Positions 7,484-16,294 of a DNA stretch of 64,000 bases are shown here, one piece after another. Under the pieces are notes generated by a model. The model was given only the letters and a program-made list of their open reading frames with translations, was not told where the DNA came from and ran no database searches. The translations under genes and the position numbers were made by a program. Each line of letters starts with the position of its first letter. Within the stretch, counting starts at the first letter, position 1. The DNA is from Bacillus velezensis. Lineage in GTDB: Bacteria > Bacillota > Bacilli > Bacillales > Bacillaceae. Location of the stretch: contig NZ_LLZC01000019.1 in the NCBI RefSeq assembly GCF_001461825.1, forward strand, positions 62,001 through 126,000, read 5' to 3'.

Positions 7484-8527
7484 TTATTCTTCTAATTCCA
7501 TCTCTTCCTGAACTTCTTCCGCTTTGTCCGTTACACCGTTATTGTCCAAACCGTAATATTCACGGATTTGTTCCTGAATCATCAGCATGATGTCTTTATT
7601 TTCCTTTAAGAACTGCTTGGCGTTTTCACGGCCCTGGCCGAGGCGTTCTTCTTCATAAGAATACCACGAACCGCTTTTTTGGACGATATCCAGTTCAGTT
7701 CCAAGGTCGACGATTTCCCCTTCTTTGGAGATTCCTTCACCGTACATAATGTCCACTTCAGCCGTACGGAACGGAGGAGCGACTTTGTTTTTTACGACTT
7801 TAATTCTCGTTTTATTCCCCATGACGTCGTTGCCCTGCTTTAATTGCTCGGCACGGCGCACTTCAAGGCGCACGGAAGAATAGAATTTCAGCGCGCGGCC
7901 CCCCGGTGTCGTCTCCGGATTTCCGAACATAACGCCGACTTTTTCACGAATCTGGTTAATAAAGATTGCGATTGTTTTAGATTTATTGATGGCGCCGGAA
8001 AGCTTACGGAGCGCCTGAGACATGAGACGCGCCTGTAAACCGACGTGTGAATCACCCATGTCACCTTCAATTTCAGCTTTTGGAACAAGCGCCGCAACAG
8101 AGTCAACGACTACGATATCAACAGCTCCGCTTCGCACCAGCGCTTCAGCAATCTCTAGCGCCTGCTCTCCCGTATCCGGCTGAGAAAGCAGAAGCTCTTC
8201 GATATTGACACCGAGCTTTTGCGCGTAAACAGGATCAAGAGCATGCTCAGCATCAATAAATGCTGCCTGTCCGCCTTTTTCCTGAACCTCAGCGATTGCG
8301 TGAAGCGCTACAGTCGTTTTACCTGAGCTTTCAGGTCCATATACTTCAATAATCCGTCCGCGCGGGTATCCGCCTATTCCGAGAGCGGTATCAAGTGCAA
8401 GGGAACCGCTTGGCACCGTTGAAATTCTTGTATCCGTTTTTTCTCCGAGCTTCATGATGGAACCTTTGCCGAATTGTTTTTCTATTTGCTTAAGAGCCAT
8501 ATCTAAGGCTGCCTGACGATCACTCAT
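7484..8527 (-). CDS. recA: RecA recombinase
   Basis: 347 residues. ATP-dependent strand exchange in homologous recombination and transformation, and co-protease for LexA (DinR) cleavage in the SOS response. Walker A GPESSGKT (64-71), Walker [10 protein letters not shown], the mobile loop around [11 protein letters not shown] and the NQIREKVG segment are all present. The C-terminus is acidic ([11 protein letters not shown]), as is usual. The start follows AAAGGAGG. It has its own promoter with a LexA box and is separated from cinA by a hairpin, so it can be driven by SOS or by competence read-through from cinA. Confidence 0.99.
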   Translation of the reverse strand: MSDRQAALDMALKQIEKQFGKGSIMKLGEKTDTRISTVPSGSLALDTALGIGGYPRGRIIEVYGPESSGKTTVALHAIAEVQEKGGQAAFIDAEHALDPVYAQKLGVNIEELLLSQPDTGEQALEIAEALVRSGAVDIVVVDSVAALVPKAEIEGDMGDSHVGLQARLMSQALRKLSGAINKSKTIAIFINQIREKVGVMFGNPETTPGGRALKFYSSVRLEVRRAEQLKQGNDVMGNKTRIKVVKNKVAPPFRTAEVDIMYGEGISKEGEIVDLGTELDIVQKSGSWYSYEEERLGQGRENAKQFLKENKDIMLMIQEQIREYYGLDNNGVTDKAEEVQEEMELEE

Positions 8528-8561
8528 TTATTTTTTCCTCCTTTATCTTGCCACTACATAT

Positions 8562-8590
8562 ACTATACCTTGTTTACTGGCATTTGCCAA
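8562..8590 (-). promoter_or_regulatory. Sigma-A promoter of recA
   Basis: Minus strand: TTGGCA (8585-8590), a 17-nt spacer and TATAGT (8562-8567). The LexA box lies just upstream of the -35. Confidence 0.85.
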
Positions 8591-8593
8591 GAA

Positions 8594-8634
8594 AAAAGCG
8601 AACGCATATTCGGATTTTTTCCGCGTTCGCTTTT
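8594..8634 (-). terminator. cinA-recA hairpin, probable cinA terminator
   Basis: Minus strand: AAAAGCGAACGC and GCGTTCGCTTTT flank a 17-nt interior, followed by further Ts. The interior can form a smaller CGGA/TCCG stem. The distal arm contains half of the LexA box. Confidence 0.75.
8599..8612 (-). promoter_or_regulatory. LexA (DinR) SOS box of recA
   Basis: Minus strand CGAATATGCGTTCG, a 14-bp match to the Bacillus consensus CGAACRNRYGTTYG with one changed base in the left half. It lies 9 bp upstream of the recA -35. Confidence 0.88.
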
Positions 8635-8697
8635 CTGCAAAAGAGCATAATTTCCCTTATAAAACTTAAAAATCAGAGAAAACGGCTCTTTAAAACT

Positions 8698-9948
8698 TTA
8701 TTTTTGATCCAGCATTTTCAAAATGAGATGGCAGCCGTATTTAGCGGCGCGCTTTCTGATTCCGGTTCTTGAGCCGGCAAAGTTAAATTCGTGCACCTCT
8801 TCTTTTCCTTCCGCTGAAATGCCGATAAAGACGCGGCCCGGAGCATGCCCTTCCTGCGGGTCGGGACCCGCAACCCCGGTAAAGCTGATGCCGATATCGC
8901 TTCCGGTCAGCTTTCTCACACCGGCTGCAAGCTCTTTCGCACACTCTTTGCTGACCGCTCCGCTTTCTGCGAGCGTCTCAGCTTTCACGCCGAGCACATG
9001 CTGTTTCACGCTGTCGGAATAACAGACAACGCCCCCTGCAAATAGTTGAGACGCACCGCTTAAATCAGTCACCCACTCTGAAAACAGGCCGCCTGTAAAG
9101 CTTTCGGCAGAAGAAATCGTGATTTTGTTTTGTCTGCATGCTTTTGAAAGCTCCTTCACCAGAGACGTATCATCATATCCGTAGAAAAATTCACCGACAC
9201 GTTCTAAAATGGCGGCTTCCGTTTCTTTTAAAAGCCGTTCTGTTTCTTTTTCGTCAGCATGTTTCGCCGTTAAACGCAGCGTGACCTCTCCGTCAGCAGC
9301 AAGCGGCGCAATCGTCGGGTTCGTCTGCGCATCAATGATATCTTCTAAATCAGCTTCAAGCTGGGATTCACCGATTCCGAAAAACCGCAGCACGGTTGAA
9401 ACGATTTTCTCATTAGAACCGAGCTTTTTAAGAAGCAGCGGCTTCGCTTCATTTTCAAACATCGGACGCAGCTCGCTCGGCGGCCCGGGAAGCAGCATAT
9501 AAAGCCTTGAGCCGTGCTCTGCAAGCATTCCCGGCGCCATGCCGAAATGATTCGCCAAAACGTCTGAGCCCTCAATGACGAGCGCCTGTTTGCGGTTATT
9601 CGGCGACATGGTCCGTTTTGTTTTCACGAAATATTCTTCGATCGACCGGAATGCTTCGTCATTCAGAACGAGCGGGCGCCCCAGTGTGTTTGCAATGGTT
9701 TCTTTCGTTAAATCGTCCTTGGTCGGCCCGAGGCCGCCTGAAAAAATAATCAGGTCTGAGCGCTCTTCGGCAATGCGGATGACTTGCTTAAGCCGCTCCG
9801 GATTGTCACCGACAGCGGTATGATAAAACACGTTTACACCGATTTCCGCCAGCTCTTTACTGATAAACTGCGCGTTCGTATTGGCGATCTGGCCGAGCAG
9901 AAGCTCCGAGCCGACTGCAATGATTTCTGCTTTTTTTGCTATTTCCAT
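8698..9948 (-). CDS. cinA: CinA competence/damage-inducible protein (putative NMN amidohydrolase)
   Basis: 416 residues, the same as B. subtilis CinA. An N-terminal MoaB/MogA-like domain (about 1-170; [20 protein letters not shown]) is fused to a C-terminal PncC-type domain (about 255-410; [21 protein letters not shown]). The latter hydrolyses nicotinamide mononucleotide to nicotinate mononucleotide in related proteins. In Bacillus it is a ComK-regulated late competence gene transcribed into recA. The ATG is preceded by AGAAGGA. It follows pgsA by 17 bp, so pgsA-cinA probably share a transcript. Confidence 0.95.
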   Translation of the reverse strand: MEIAKKAEIIAVGSELLLGQIANTNAQFISKELAEIGVNVFYHTAVGDNPERLKQVIRIAEERSDLIIFSGGLGPTKDDLTKETIANTLGRPLVLNDEAFRSIEEYFVKTKRTMSPNNRKQALVIEGSDVLANHFGMAPGMLAEHGSRLYMLLPGPPSELRPMFENEAKPLLLKKLGSNEKIVSTVLRFFGIGESQLEADLEDIIDAQTNPTIAPLAADGEVTLRLTAKHADEKETERLLKETEAAILERVGEFFYGYDDTSLVKELSKACRQNKITISSAESFTGGLFSEWVTDLSGASQLFAGGVVCYSDSVKQHVLGVKAETLAESGAVSKECAKELAAGVRKLTGSDIGISFTGVAGPDPQEGHAPGRVFIGISAEGKEEVHEFNFAGSRTGIRKRAAKYGCHLILKMLDQK

Positions 9949-9965
9949 CTTTAAGTCCTTCTTTC

Positions 9966-10547
9966 TTAGTTAGATGTTTTTAACGCATCCCAGTTCTTCG
10001 CAAAATAATCCCAGCCGGAAATGACTGTGAAGAGCACAGCTACCCATAAAGCGATATCGCCGAACGGGAAAGAAACGAGCTCAAACGGAAGATTATGCAG
10101 CAAAAGCGCGGCAACAGCGATGATCTGAGCCCATGTTTTAATTTTCCCCAGCATATTGGCGGCTACAACTTCCCCCGTTCCCGCCAGCACAAGTCTTAAT
10201 CCCGTTACGGCAAATTCGCGGCTGATGATGATGATGACCATCCACGCCGGCGCAAGGTCAAACTGCACAAGCGTAATTAATGCCGCGGATACCAGCAGTT
10301 TGTCAGCCAGCGGATCTAAAAATTTCCCGAAGTTTGTCACGAGGTTCAGTTTTCTGGCGTAGTAGCCATCCACCCAGTCAGTCGTTGATGCGATAATGAA
10401 TAAAACAGCTCCCGTAAGATGCGCTACCGGAATCGATTCATCCCCTATATGAACGCTGCCCCACTGAAAAGGAACAAGCATGATAATCATAAATACAGGA
10501 ATTAAAGCGATTCTTGCCAGTGTGATTTTATTCGGTAAGTTAAACAT
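9966..10547 (-). CDS. pgsA: Phosphatidylglycerophosphate synthase
   Basis: 193 residues. Transfers phosphatidyl from CDP-diacylglycerol to glycerol-3-phosphate, the committed step to phosphatidylglycerol; essential membrane enzyme. The CDP-alcohol phosphotransferase signature DWVDGYYAR...G...D...D is complete (about residues 57-84) between membrane helices. The open frame is 15 codons longer, but the ATG at 10545-10547 follows TTGGAGGGG at good spacing and begins with the conserved [13 protein letters not shown] terminator after ymfM lies just upstream. cdsA, which makes its substrate, is also in this window. Confidence 0.97.
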   Translation of the reverse strand: MFNLPNKITLARIALIPVFMIIMLVPFQWGSVHIGDESIPVAHLTGAVLFIIASTTDWVDGYYARKLNLVTNFGKFLDPLADKLLVSAALITLVQFDLAPAWMVIIIISREFAVTGLRLVLAGTGEVVAANMLGKIKTWAQIIAVAALLLHNLPFELVSFPFGDIALWVAVLFTVISGWDYFAKNWDALKTSN

Positions 10548-10579
10548 AAAGCCCCTCCAATAATATGTACTCGGACGTG

Positions 10580-10616
10580 AAGAAAAAGTCATCTTAATCG
10601 TTCAGATGACTTTTCC
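10580..10616 (-). terminator. Terminator between ymfM and pgsA
   Basis: Minus strand: AAAGTCATCT - GAACGATTA - AGATGACTTT followed by TTC. pgsA starts about 35 nt later with no clear promoter, so some read-through is expected. Confidence 0.8.
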
Positions 10617-10620
10617 CCTT

Positions 10621-11520
10621 TTATTTTTTCATCTTGATTGTGATGGTCTGCGCCATCACATCATGCGGATTGAGTTCATAGGACAGAACCTCTCCGTTGA
10701 TTTTAATTTTCAGGTTAGGGGCATAGCCCGTGCGGATTTCAATCTGCTTTTGATCCGTGACGTCTTTTTTAAAGGTTTCGCCCTTTTGCAGCGTTCCTTC
10801 TTTTAAAGAATCGCCGCTGTCATCACGGACGCGGATCCATGCGCTGTCAGAAGCAATCAGTTCAAGCTTATACTTATCTGCCCCGGAGACGTTGTATGAA
10901 GAAGCCGAGCCTTCCGTTCCGGCCGCTTTGATCTCCGTCTTTTCACTGCTTTTTTCTTTCTTTTTCTGCTCTGATGCTTTTGTGTCCTTTTTATCTTTCT
11001 TGCTGTCAGATTGCGCTTCGTCATTTGTATTGCCGTCGTTTTTCAGCGCAGAATCCTTAGGAATCTCATACTTGCTCTCACTTTGGGTGACGGCTTTATC
11101 TCCGTCTGTCTGTCCGGATTTGCTCATTCCGAGCTGAATAATCGCATAAATGATCGCGATGACGATAATGACACCGATGACGACAAGGACGGTCGGAAGC
11201 CATTCCGCCGCCTTTGAAGCGGACTTAGGAAGCTCCCTTTGCATGGCAAGACCGGAAATTTTTTCCGACACATCGTCATGGTACGTGTTAGGGATGTCTT
11301 TTTTATATTCTTCAAATAACTGATCTGAATCAAGCCCGACAGCTTCAGCGTATTGCTTGATAAACGCCCGCACATAAAAATTGCCGGGAATGACGTCATA
11401 ATTGCCTTCTTCCAGAGCGGTTAAGTATCTTTTCTGAATTTTCGTCGCCGCCTGGAGTTCATCCAATGACATCCCTTTTTCCTCTCTGGCTTCTTTAAGC
11501 CGGATTGCTAATTCTGTCAC
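10621..11520 (-). CDS. ymfM: RodZ-like helix-turn-helix membrane protein YmfM
   Basis: 299 residues from the GTG at 11518-11520. An N-terminal HTH of the RodZ/Xre type (about 5-85; LKEAREEKGMSLDELQ) is followed by one membrane helix (about 107-132). Next comes a Lys/Glu/Ser-rich extracellular linker (about 150-200) and a C-terminal beta domain (DUF4115; YKLELIASDSAWIRV). RodZ links MreB filaments to the elongasome in rod-shaped cells. An upstream GTG, three codons earlier, touches the Shine-Dalgarno (GGAAGG) and is rejected; the chosen GTG is 8 nt away. It sits between ymfK and pgsA as in B. subtilis. Confidence 0.92.
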   Translation of the reverse strand: MTELAIRLKEAREEKGMSLDELQAATKIQKRYLTALEEGNYDVIPGNFYVRAFIKQYAEAVGLDSDQLFEEYKKDIPNTYHDDVSEKISGLAMQRELPKSASKAAEWLPTVLVVIGVIIVIAIIYAIIQLGMSKSGQTDGDKAVTQSESKYEIPKDSALKNDGNTNDEAQSDSKKDKKDTKASEQKKKEKSSEKTEIKAAGTEGSASSYNVSGADKYKLELIASDSAWIRVRDDSGDSLKEGTLQKGETFKKDVTDQKQIEIRTGYAPNLKIKINGEVLSYELNPHDVMAQTITIKMKK

Positions 11521-11538
11521 AACAAACACCTTCCAATA

Positions 11539-12330
11539 TTAAAAATCAAAGCTTGAAAAACCGGTCTGATCAAACATTTGCGGTTCTTCTGCATGTTCAT
11601 ATGTAATGACTTCGTCAGGATCATTTCTGAGTTCGATAATATAATCGAAATCATCGAGCGTATACTCCGAATTTTGAACAAAAATATCGGGGTGCTCCAC
11701 GACCTTTGTCGCCGGAAGCCGCATAATTTCACTGACGAGCTGAAGATGGCGCTCAGATCCCCGTCTTGTCGAAACGATGCCGTCGAGGATAAACACGTTT
11801 TCCGTGCTGTATTCATCGGCAACCAGCTGGCTCCGGATCGTTTGTTTTAGCAACGTTGATGATACGAAAAGCCATCTTTTGCTGGCACAAACGCTTGACG
11901 CAACGATGGACTCTGTTTTTCCGACCCTCGGCATTCCCCGGATTCCGATCAGTTTGTGCCCTTCTTTTTTAAACAGCTCAGCCATAAAGTCAACCAGAAG
12001 GCCGAGCTCGTCCCTTTCAAAACGGAAGGTTTTTTTGTCATCGGCATCACGCTGAATGTATCTTCCGTGGCGGACTGCGAGACGGTCGCGAAGCCTCGGT
12101 TCTCTCAGCTTCGTTACTTTAATGGTCTCCATTGTTTTTAAAATTGATTCCAATCGTTTAATTTGATCTATATGCCGGCATCTGAGCAGCATTCCCCTTC
12201 TGGAAAGGTCGACACCGTTAATTGTGACAATATTAATTGACAGCATCCCGAGAAGAGATGAAATATCCCCGAGCAGGCCGGGGCGGTTCACTTGAATTTC
12301 ATATTCAAAATACCATTCGAGCTTTGCCAA
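11539..12330 (-). CDS. ymfK: YmfK, DUF3388 protein with N-terminal ACT-like region
   Basis: 263 residues from the TTG at 12328-12330, which follows GGAGGGGGT by 7 nt; the ATG 18 bases further up lies inside that Shine-Dalgarno. The first 80 or so residues (YEIQVNRPGLLGDISSLLGMLSINIVTI) read like an ACT ligand-binding fold. The rest contains GMPRVGKTES (about 135), a P-loop-like motif, and a basic segment, GSERHLQLV. The function is unknown to me; the family is conserved in Bacillaceae. No good promoter was found, and it follows the ymfJ terminator. Confidence 0.88.
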   Translation of the reverse strand: MAKLEWYFEYEIQVNRPGLLGDISSLLGMLSINIVTINGVDLSRRGMLLRCRHIDQIKRLESILKTMETIKVTKLREPRLRDRLAVRHGRYIQRDADDKKTFRFERDELGLLVDFMAELFKKEGHKLIGIRGMPRVGKTESIVASSVCASKRWLFVSSTLLKQTIRSQLVADEYSTENVFILDGIVSTRRGSERHLQLVSEIMRLPATKVVEHPDIFVQNSEYTLDDFDYIIELRNDPDEVITYEHAEEPQMFDQTGFSSFDF

Positions 12331-12430
12331 ATGATATACCCCCTCCATTGTGGCAAATTTTTACCTTCCTTTATCATAAAACATTTTTCTCTAATTAGAA
12401 AGAAGAATGTTGCTCTATAGAGGAAAACAT

Positions 12431-12461
12431 AAAAAAAGAGAGGAGAAATCCCCCCCTCTTA
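12431..12461 (-). terminator. Terminator of ymfJ
   Basis: Minus strand: GAGGGGGGA / TCTCCTCTC with a short loop and a 7-T tail; it begins at the ymfJ stop codon. Confidence 0.75.
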
Positions 12462-12716
12462 ATGAGTGCTGTTATTTTCAACAAGCTTCACCATCATATT
12501 TGCGATGGCGCGCTGTTCATCTTCAGAAGCAACGCTCCAAAGATCAGCAAGCACTTTTTCCTGATGGTTTTTCGAGTCGACTTCGTTCGCAAGGTAACCG
12601 CCGATTTCTGTAGCGAGGTCAGTGATCGTTTCATCACTCATCCCTTTTTCCTGCGCATAGTTCAATCTGTCGCCAAGGAAATTCTTCCAATTATCCCAGT
12701 TTTCTAATACTGACAT
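12459..12716 (-). CDS. ymfJ: YmfJ, DUF3243 protein
   Basis: 85 residues, the length known for B. subtilis YmfJ. Small soluble acidic helical protein of the DUF3243 family, function unknown. The frame opens 22 codons earlier, but the ATG at 12714-12716 follows AATGGAGG and starts with the family sequence MSVLENWDNWKNFL. It lies 75 nt after ymfI and ends in a terminator, so it closes the ymfF-ymfH-ymfI-ymfJ run. Confidence 0.9.
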   Translation of the reverse strand: MSVLENWDNWKNFLGDRLNYAQEKGMSDETITDLATEIGGYLANEVDSKNHQEKVLADLWSVASEDEQRAIANMMVKLVENNSTH

Positions 12717-12791
12717 GTTGGGTTCCTCCATTTCATCTGTTGTTACAAAATTATTTTGTCCGTGCAGATGCAAACTATACACACATTTTTT

Positions 12792-13520
12792 TCAGCAGTG
12801 CCAGCCGCCGTTTACGGATAATATATGCCCCGTAATATAGGAAGCCTTGTCCGATAATAAAAAGGCCACCGCTTCGGCGATTTCCTCCGGCTTTGCCAGC
12901 CGGCCCGCGGGAATTTCCTCTGCCAACGCTTCTTTTTCATCAGACGTGAACTGATCAAGCATATTTGTATCAACGGCACCCGGCGAGACTGCATTCACGC
13001 GGACGCCGCTCGGAGCAAGCTCTTTGGCAAGCGCTTTGACGAACGAATGCTGCGCTCCCTTGACCATGCTGTATAATACCTCGCACGATGCGCCTGTTTC
13101 TCCCCAGACGGAACCGATCGCGACGATGCCCCCGCTTTTTTCCCGGATCATGCCGGGCACCAGATTACGCGCCAAAAGAAACGGACTCGTCACATGCAGC
13201 TGCACCATCTCCCGCGCCATGTCATCCGTAACGTCCGTAATCAGGCCGAAATGACTTTTGCCGCTGTTTAGTATCAGGGCGTCCACAGGCTGCTTAACGG
13301 AACGGCTGAGTGTCTCCGCGCCATCCGGTGAGGACAGATCCGCCTGAATAACGGAGGCTTTTACGCCGAATGATGCGCTCAGCCTTTCCGCAAGCCTGTG
13401 TGCGGCTTCCTTATTAGAATGATAATGCAAAAGGACGTCATATCCGTTTTTTGCGAGGACTTCACTTATACTTTGTCCGATTCCGCCGCTTGCTCCGGTT
13501 ACGAGCGCTGTCTGTTTCAT
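12792..13520 (-). CDS. ymfI: YmfI, EF-P 5-aminopentanone reductase (short-chain dehydrogenase)
   Basis: 242 residues, classical short-chain dehydrogenase: GASGGIGQ cofactor loop near the N-terminus, LNSGKSH in place of NNAG, IGSVWG, the catalytic YSMVK near residue 150, and a C-terminal VNGGWHC. In B. subtilis YmfI reduces the 5-aminopentanone group on Lys32 of elongation factor P to 5-aminopentanol; loss impairs swarming through poor translation of proline-rich proteins. It resembles FabG, but its position after ymfF-ymfH supports the EF-P role. A TTG one codon earlier is also possible; the ATG at 13518-13520 matches the family. Confidence 0.92.
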   Translation of the reverse strand: MKQTALVTGASGGIGQSISEVLAKNGYDVLLHYHSNKEAAHRLAERLSASFGVKASVIQADLSSPDGAETLSRSVKQPVDALILNSGKSHFGLITDVTDDMAREMVQLHVTSPFLLARNLVPGMIREKSGGIVAIGSVWGETGASCEVLYSMVKGAQHSFVKALAKELAPSGVRVNAVSPGAVDTNMLDQFTSDEKEALAEEIPAGRLAKPEEIAEAVAFLLSDKASYITGHILSVNGGWHC

Positions 13521-13544
13521 CAATCAATACTCCTTCTTTCCCCA

Positions 13545-13579
13545 GAAAAACATCCCTCAGGGCGTGAGGGATGTTTTTG
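13545..13579 (-). terminator. Hairpin between ymfH and ymfI
   Basis: Minus strand: AAAAACATCCCTCA - CGCC - TGAGGGATGTTTTT, a long near-perfect stem. ymfI starts only about 25 nt downstream, so ymfI must be expressed by read-through or from a promoter inside ymfH. Confidence 0.9.
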
Positions 13580-14866
13580 TTATGATTTTGGCACGACTTT
13601 GCAGACTGTCAGCCTGTCTTCTGATATTTCTTCTTTAATGACCCGCTTTACGTCTTCCAGCGTAATCTGCTCCAGTACGGTTACGACATCAAACAGACTC
13701 ATATCTAAAAAGGCGTAGCGTGTAAATTGGTTGGCGATATATTCAGGCGAATTGAGCGCTTTTAAGAATGACCCGATCTTCTTTTTTCTCGCAAGATCAA
13801 GTTTTTCCGCAGTCACGGCTGATTCCGCATCAAGCAGCATGTGTTTTAATTCGTCAGCGAGCTTATCCGGCTCCGGTGTATCTCCTCCGACAGAGGCAAA
13901 ACCGAATCCGTATTCAGCCGTGTAATCAAAGCTGAAGGTTTCATCAATGTAGCCTTTGTCGTACAAGTCACCGTAATGCGGTGAGCTTTTTCCGAAGAGA
14001 CATTCAAGCATGAGGTTCATGCTGAGCTCGTGCTTCAACAGCTCCTGCCCCGTTTTATAAGGGTCTTTCGCCTTTAAGCCGACAAGACATTTTGAGCCTT
14101 GCACGTTCATTTTTAACTCCTGCTCCCGGCGGAAAACCGCTTCCTGCTCCTGAACTTCTTCACGTTTGATTTCGGGCTGGTCTGTAAAAGGCTTTTTCTC
14201 CTGGTTTTTCCGCACCTGGCTGATGACCGCTTCAGGATCTGCGGGACCGACGATAAAGAGCAGCATATTGCTCGGGTGATAAAACGTTTCGTAGCACTCA
14301 TACAGCAGATCTTTCGTAATATGTGAGATGCTCTCCACCGTTCCGGCAATGTCAATTTTCACGGGGTGGTCTTTATACATATTTTCGATAAGACCGAAAA
14401 ACAGCCGCCAATCCGGATTATCATCATACATATTGATTTCCTGGCCGATGATGCCTTTTTCTTTTTCAACTGATTTTTCCGTGAAATACGGGTCCTGAAC
14501 AAAATCCACGAGTGTTTCCAGGTTTTTCTCCACATTAGAAGTGCTGGAGAACAGATAAGCGGTTCGTGTAAATGATGTAAAGGCATTTGCCGACGCCCCC
14601 TGCTTACTGAAGTCCTGAAACACGTCGCCGTCCGCTTTTTCAAACAGTTTATGCTCCAGAAAATGCGCGATTCCGTCAGGGACGTGTACCATTTCTTCCT
14701 TATTTAAAGGAACGAATTGATTGTCAATGGAACCGTACTTTGTCGTAAACACGGCGTATGTTTTATTAAAGCCCTGTTTCGGCAGCACATAGACATCAAG
14801 GCCGTTTGCCATTTTTTCATGATACAGCGTTTCCTGAAGCTGTTCGAAGTTTATCGGTTTAGTCAA
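13580..14866 (-). CDS. ymfH: YmfH, M16-family zinc metallopeptidase, EF-P 5-aminopentanol modification-associated
   Basis: 428 residues. The inverted zinc motif HFLEH is intact at 68-72, with a downstream Glu ligand candidate in GIIGQEIN (Glu143), so this is the catalytic member of an M16 pair. Its start overlaps the ymfF stop by 4 bp (ATGA), which suggests equal synthesis of the two subunits. RefSeq-style naming ties the pair to EF-P 5-aminopentanol modification; the substrate is unclear. The same active/inactive two-gene layout is seen in AlbE-AlbF and other heterodimeric M16 peptidases. Confidence 0.9.
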   Translation of the reverse strand: MTKPINFEQLQETLYHEKMANGLDVYVLPKQGFNKTYAVFTTKYGSIDNQFVPLNKEEMVHVPDGIAHFLEHKLFEKADGDVFQDFSKQGASANAFTSFTRTAYLFSSTSNVEKNLETLVDFVQDPYFTEKSVEKEKGIIGQEINMYDDNPDWRLFFGLIENMYKDHPVKIDIAGTVESISHITKDLLYECYETFYHPSNMLLFIVGPADPEAVISQVRKNQEKKPFTDQPEIKREEVQEQEAVFRREQELKMNVQGSKCLVGLKAKDPYKTGQELLKHELSMNLMLECLFGKSSPHYGDLYDKGYIDETFSFDYTAEYGFGFASVGGDTPEPDKLADELKHMLLDAESAVTAEKLDLARKKKIGSFLKALNSPEYIANQFTRYAFLDMSLFDVVTVLEQITLEDVKRVIKEEISEDRLTVCKVVPKS

Positions 14867-16143
14867 GATGCTCCCCCCGTCCCTTTTAAGAAATAAGTCG
14901 TATCCAGCTTAATGTTCTTTCCGACATTGATAATGTCCTCTTTTGTCACTTTCTCGATATTGTCAAGGAACCTTTCGATCGGTATCTCTACTTGGGCTGA
15001 GGCCTGCTGATACAGAAATTCCGCTAAACCGTATGCCGTATCAATCGTTTCTAATACTTGATTTTTAATAACGGCTTTCGTTTGGGCGATATCATCTTCT
15101 GAAAAGTCACCGTTCTGCATAGCCTGAAACTGTTCTTCAATGATGGTGACGGCCTGCTTGTAATTTTTCACCTCAATGCCCGACATGACCATCAAAAGCC
15201 CTTTGAAGCTTTCCACCCTTGAGGCTGCATAATAGGCGAGGCTCGCTTTTTCACGGACATTTATAAACAGCTTTGAATGAGAGAAACCTCCGAACAGCCC
15301 GTTAAACACCTGCAATGCCGGATAATCCGGATCTGTATATGTCGTATTGGTCCGGAATCCGATATTCAGCTTGCCCTGCTTGACGTCCTCTTCATCAATG
15401 ACTTCCTTCGGATCGGGCTGTTCATTCGCCGCGCTTCTTTCAAAAGGCTGCAGCTCCCGTTCTTCCGTTTTAAAATACGTATCAACGGCCGTTTTCACCT
15501 GATCTGTATCAACATCGCCGATGACGTACAGGTCCAGCTGGTCTTCGCGTATGGCTTTTTGATAGGCTTCATACAAATCTTGCGGTGTAATGTGTTCAAC
15601 ATCATCGAACTCGCCGTTGACGTGAAGCGCATACGGTTCGCTTTTGCACATTTCCTGAACGAGACGCAGATTAGAATATCTCATCTTATCATCATATACG
15701 GCTTGAATCCGCTGTTTCAGCGTCCGTTTTTCCTGCGTGACATAAAGGGGCAGGAAGGCGCCGTTTTCCAAAGCGGGCGAAAAGACAAGCTCTGATAAAA
15801 GCTGAAGACCTTTTTCCAATAACGGTGTGCGGTCCTTCAGATACTTTTCATTAGGAATCTCAAGTCTGAACGTAATGACATGACGTTCTCCCTTTTTTGT
15901 CAGATCAGCTGAAACGGATGTGCCGTACAGCTCATCAAAATAAGACCGCAGATCAGCGGTTTTCGGGCGGCTTTCTGTTCCGCGCAGAAGCACATGCGGA
16001 AACAGCGCCCTTTTTGTTACGAGCTCTTTCGTTAAAGGAGCCAGCATTTTAAACGTCAGCGAAACGGTTTTAAATTTCTCGGTCTTTACGATGTGGGCGG
16101 TGATCCCGCCGTGCTTTGACTTCATTTCATTTACGTAAGTCAT
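14863..16143 (-). CDS. ymfF: YmfF, M16-family peptidase homologue lacking the zinc motif
   Basis: 426 residues with the two-lobed M16 fold. The segment FPHVLLRGTESRP (about 48-60) replaces the HxxEH motif of its partner YmfH, so it should be catalytically dead and act as the partner half of the proteolytic chamber. The C-terminal half contains the typical FGGFSHSKLFINVREKASLAYY segment. A strong GAAGGAGG precedes the ATG. It is the first gene of the ymfF-ymfH-ymfI unit and directly follows the MMPL gene terminator. I see only a weak possible promoter in the 110-nt gap. Confidence 0.9.
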   Translation of the reverse strand: MTYVNEMKSKHGGITAHIVKTEKFKTVSLTFKMLAPLTKELVTKRALFPHVLLRGTESRPKTADLRSYFDELYGTSVSADLTKKGERHVITFRLEIPNEKYLKDRTPLLEKGLQLLSELVFSPALENGAFLPLYVTQEKRTLKQRIQAVYDDKMRYSNLRLVQEMCKSEPYALHVNGEFDDVEHITPQDLYEAYQKAIREDQLDLYVIGDVDTDQVKTAVDTYFKTEERELQPFERSAANEQPDPKEVIDEEDVKQGKLNIGFRTNTTYTDPDYPALQVFNGLFGGFSHSKLFINVREKASLAYYAASRVESFKGLLMVMSGIEVKNYKQAVTIIEEQFQAMQNGDFSEDDIAQTKAVIKNQVLETIDTAYGLAEFLYQQASAQVEIPIERFLDNIEKVTKEDIINVGKNIKLDTTYFLKGTGGAS

Positions 16144-16253
16144 GTGAAACCTCCTTCGTTCATTCTTTCATAGTATGTATTATGACCAAATTTCAGCATT
16201 CGCAAAAAAGAGTACGCAGATGTAATTATATCAACTGGAGGATTTATAAGGAA

Positions 16254-16287
16254 ACAAAAAACCTCTGCCCGAAAACAGGCAGAGGCA
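16254..16287 (-). terminator. Terminator of the MarR/MMPL operon
   Basis: Minus strand: GCCTCTGCC - TGTTTTC - GGGCAGAGG followed by TTTTTTG, just past the stop of the MMPL gene. Confidence 0.92.
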
Positions 16288-16294
16288 TTGAACG

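Noticed and set aside
12349-12430. Sigma-A promoter for ymfK (TATGAT near 12370)
   Set aside because: The -35 at proper spacing matches only 3 of 6 bases; too weak to list.
15277-15795. 172-codon plus-strand frame opposite ymfF
   Set aside because: Shadow frame inside a clear M16-family gene; the Ile/Arg/Phe-rich sequence has no recognisable domain.
16144-16250. Promoter for ymfF (TTGCGA ... CATAAT/TAATAC)
   Set aside because: No hexamer pair has both good match and spacing; expression could come from read-through of the MMPL operon.
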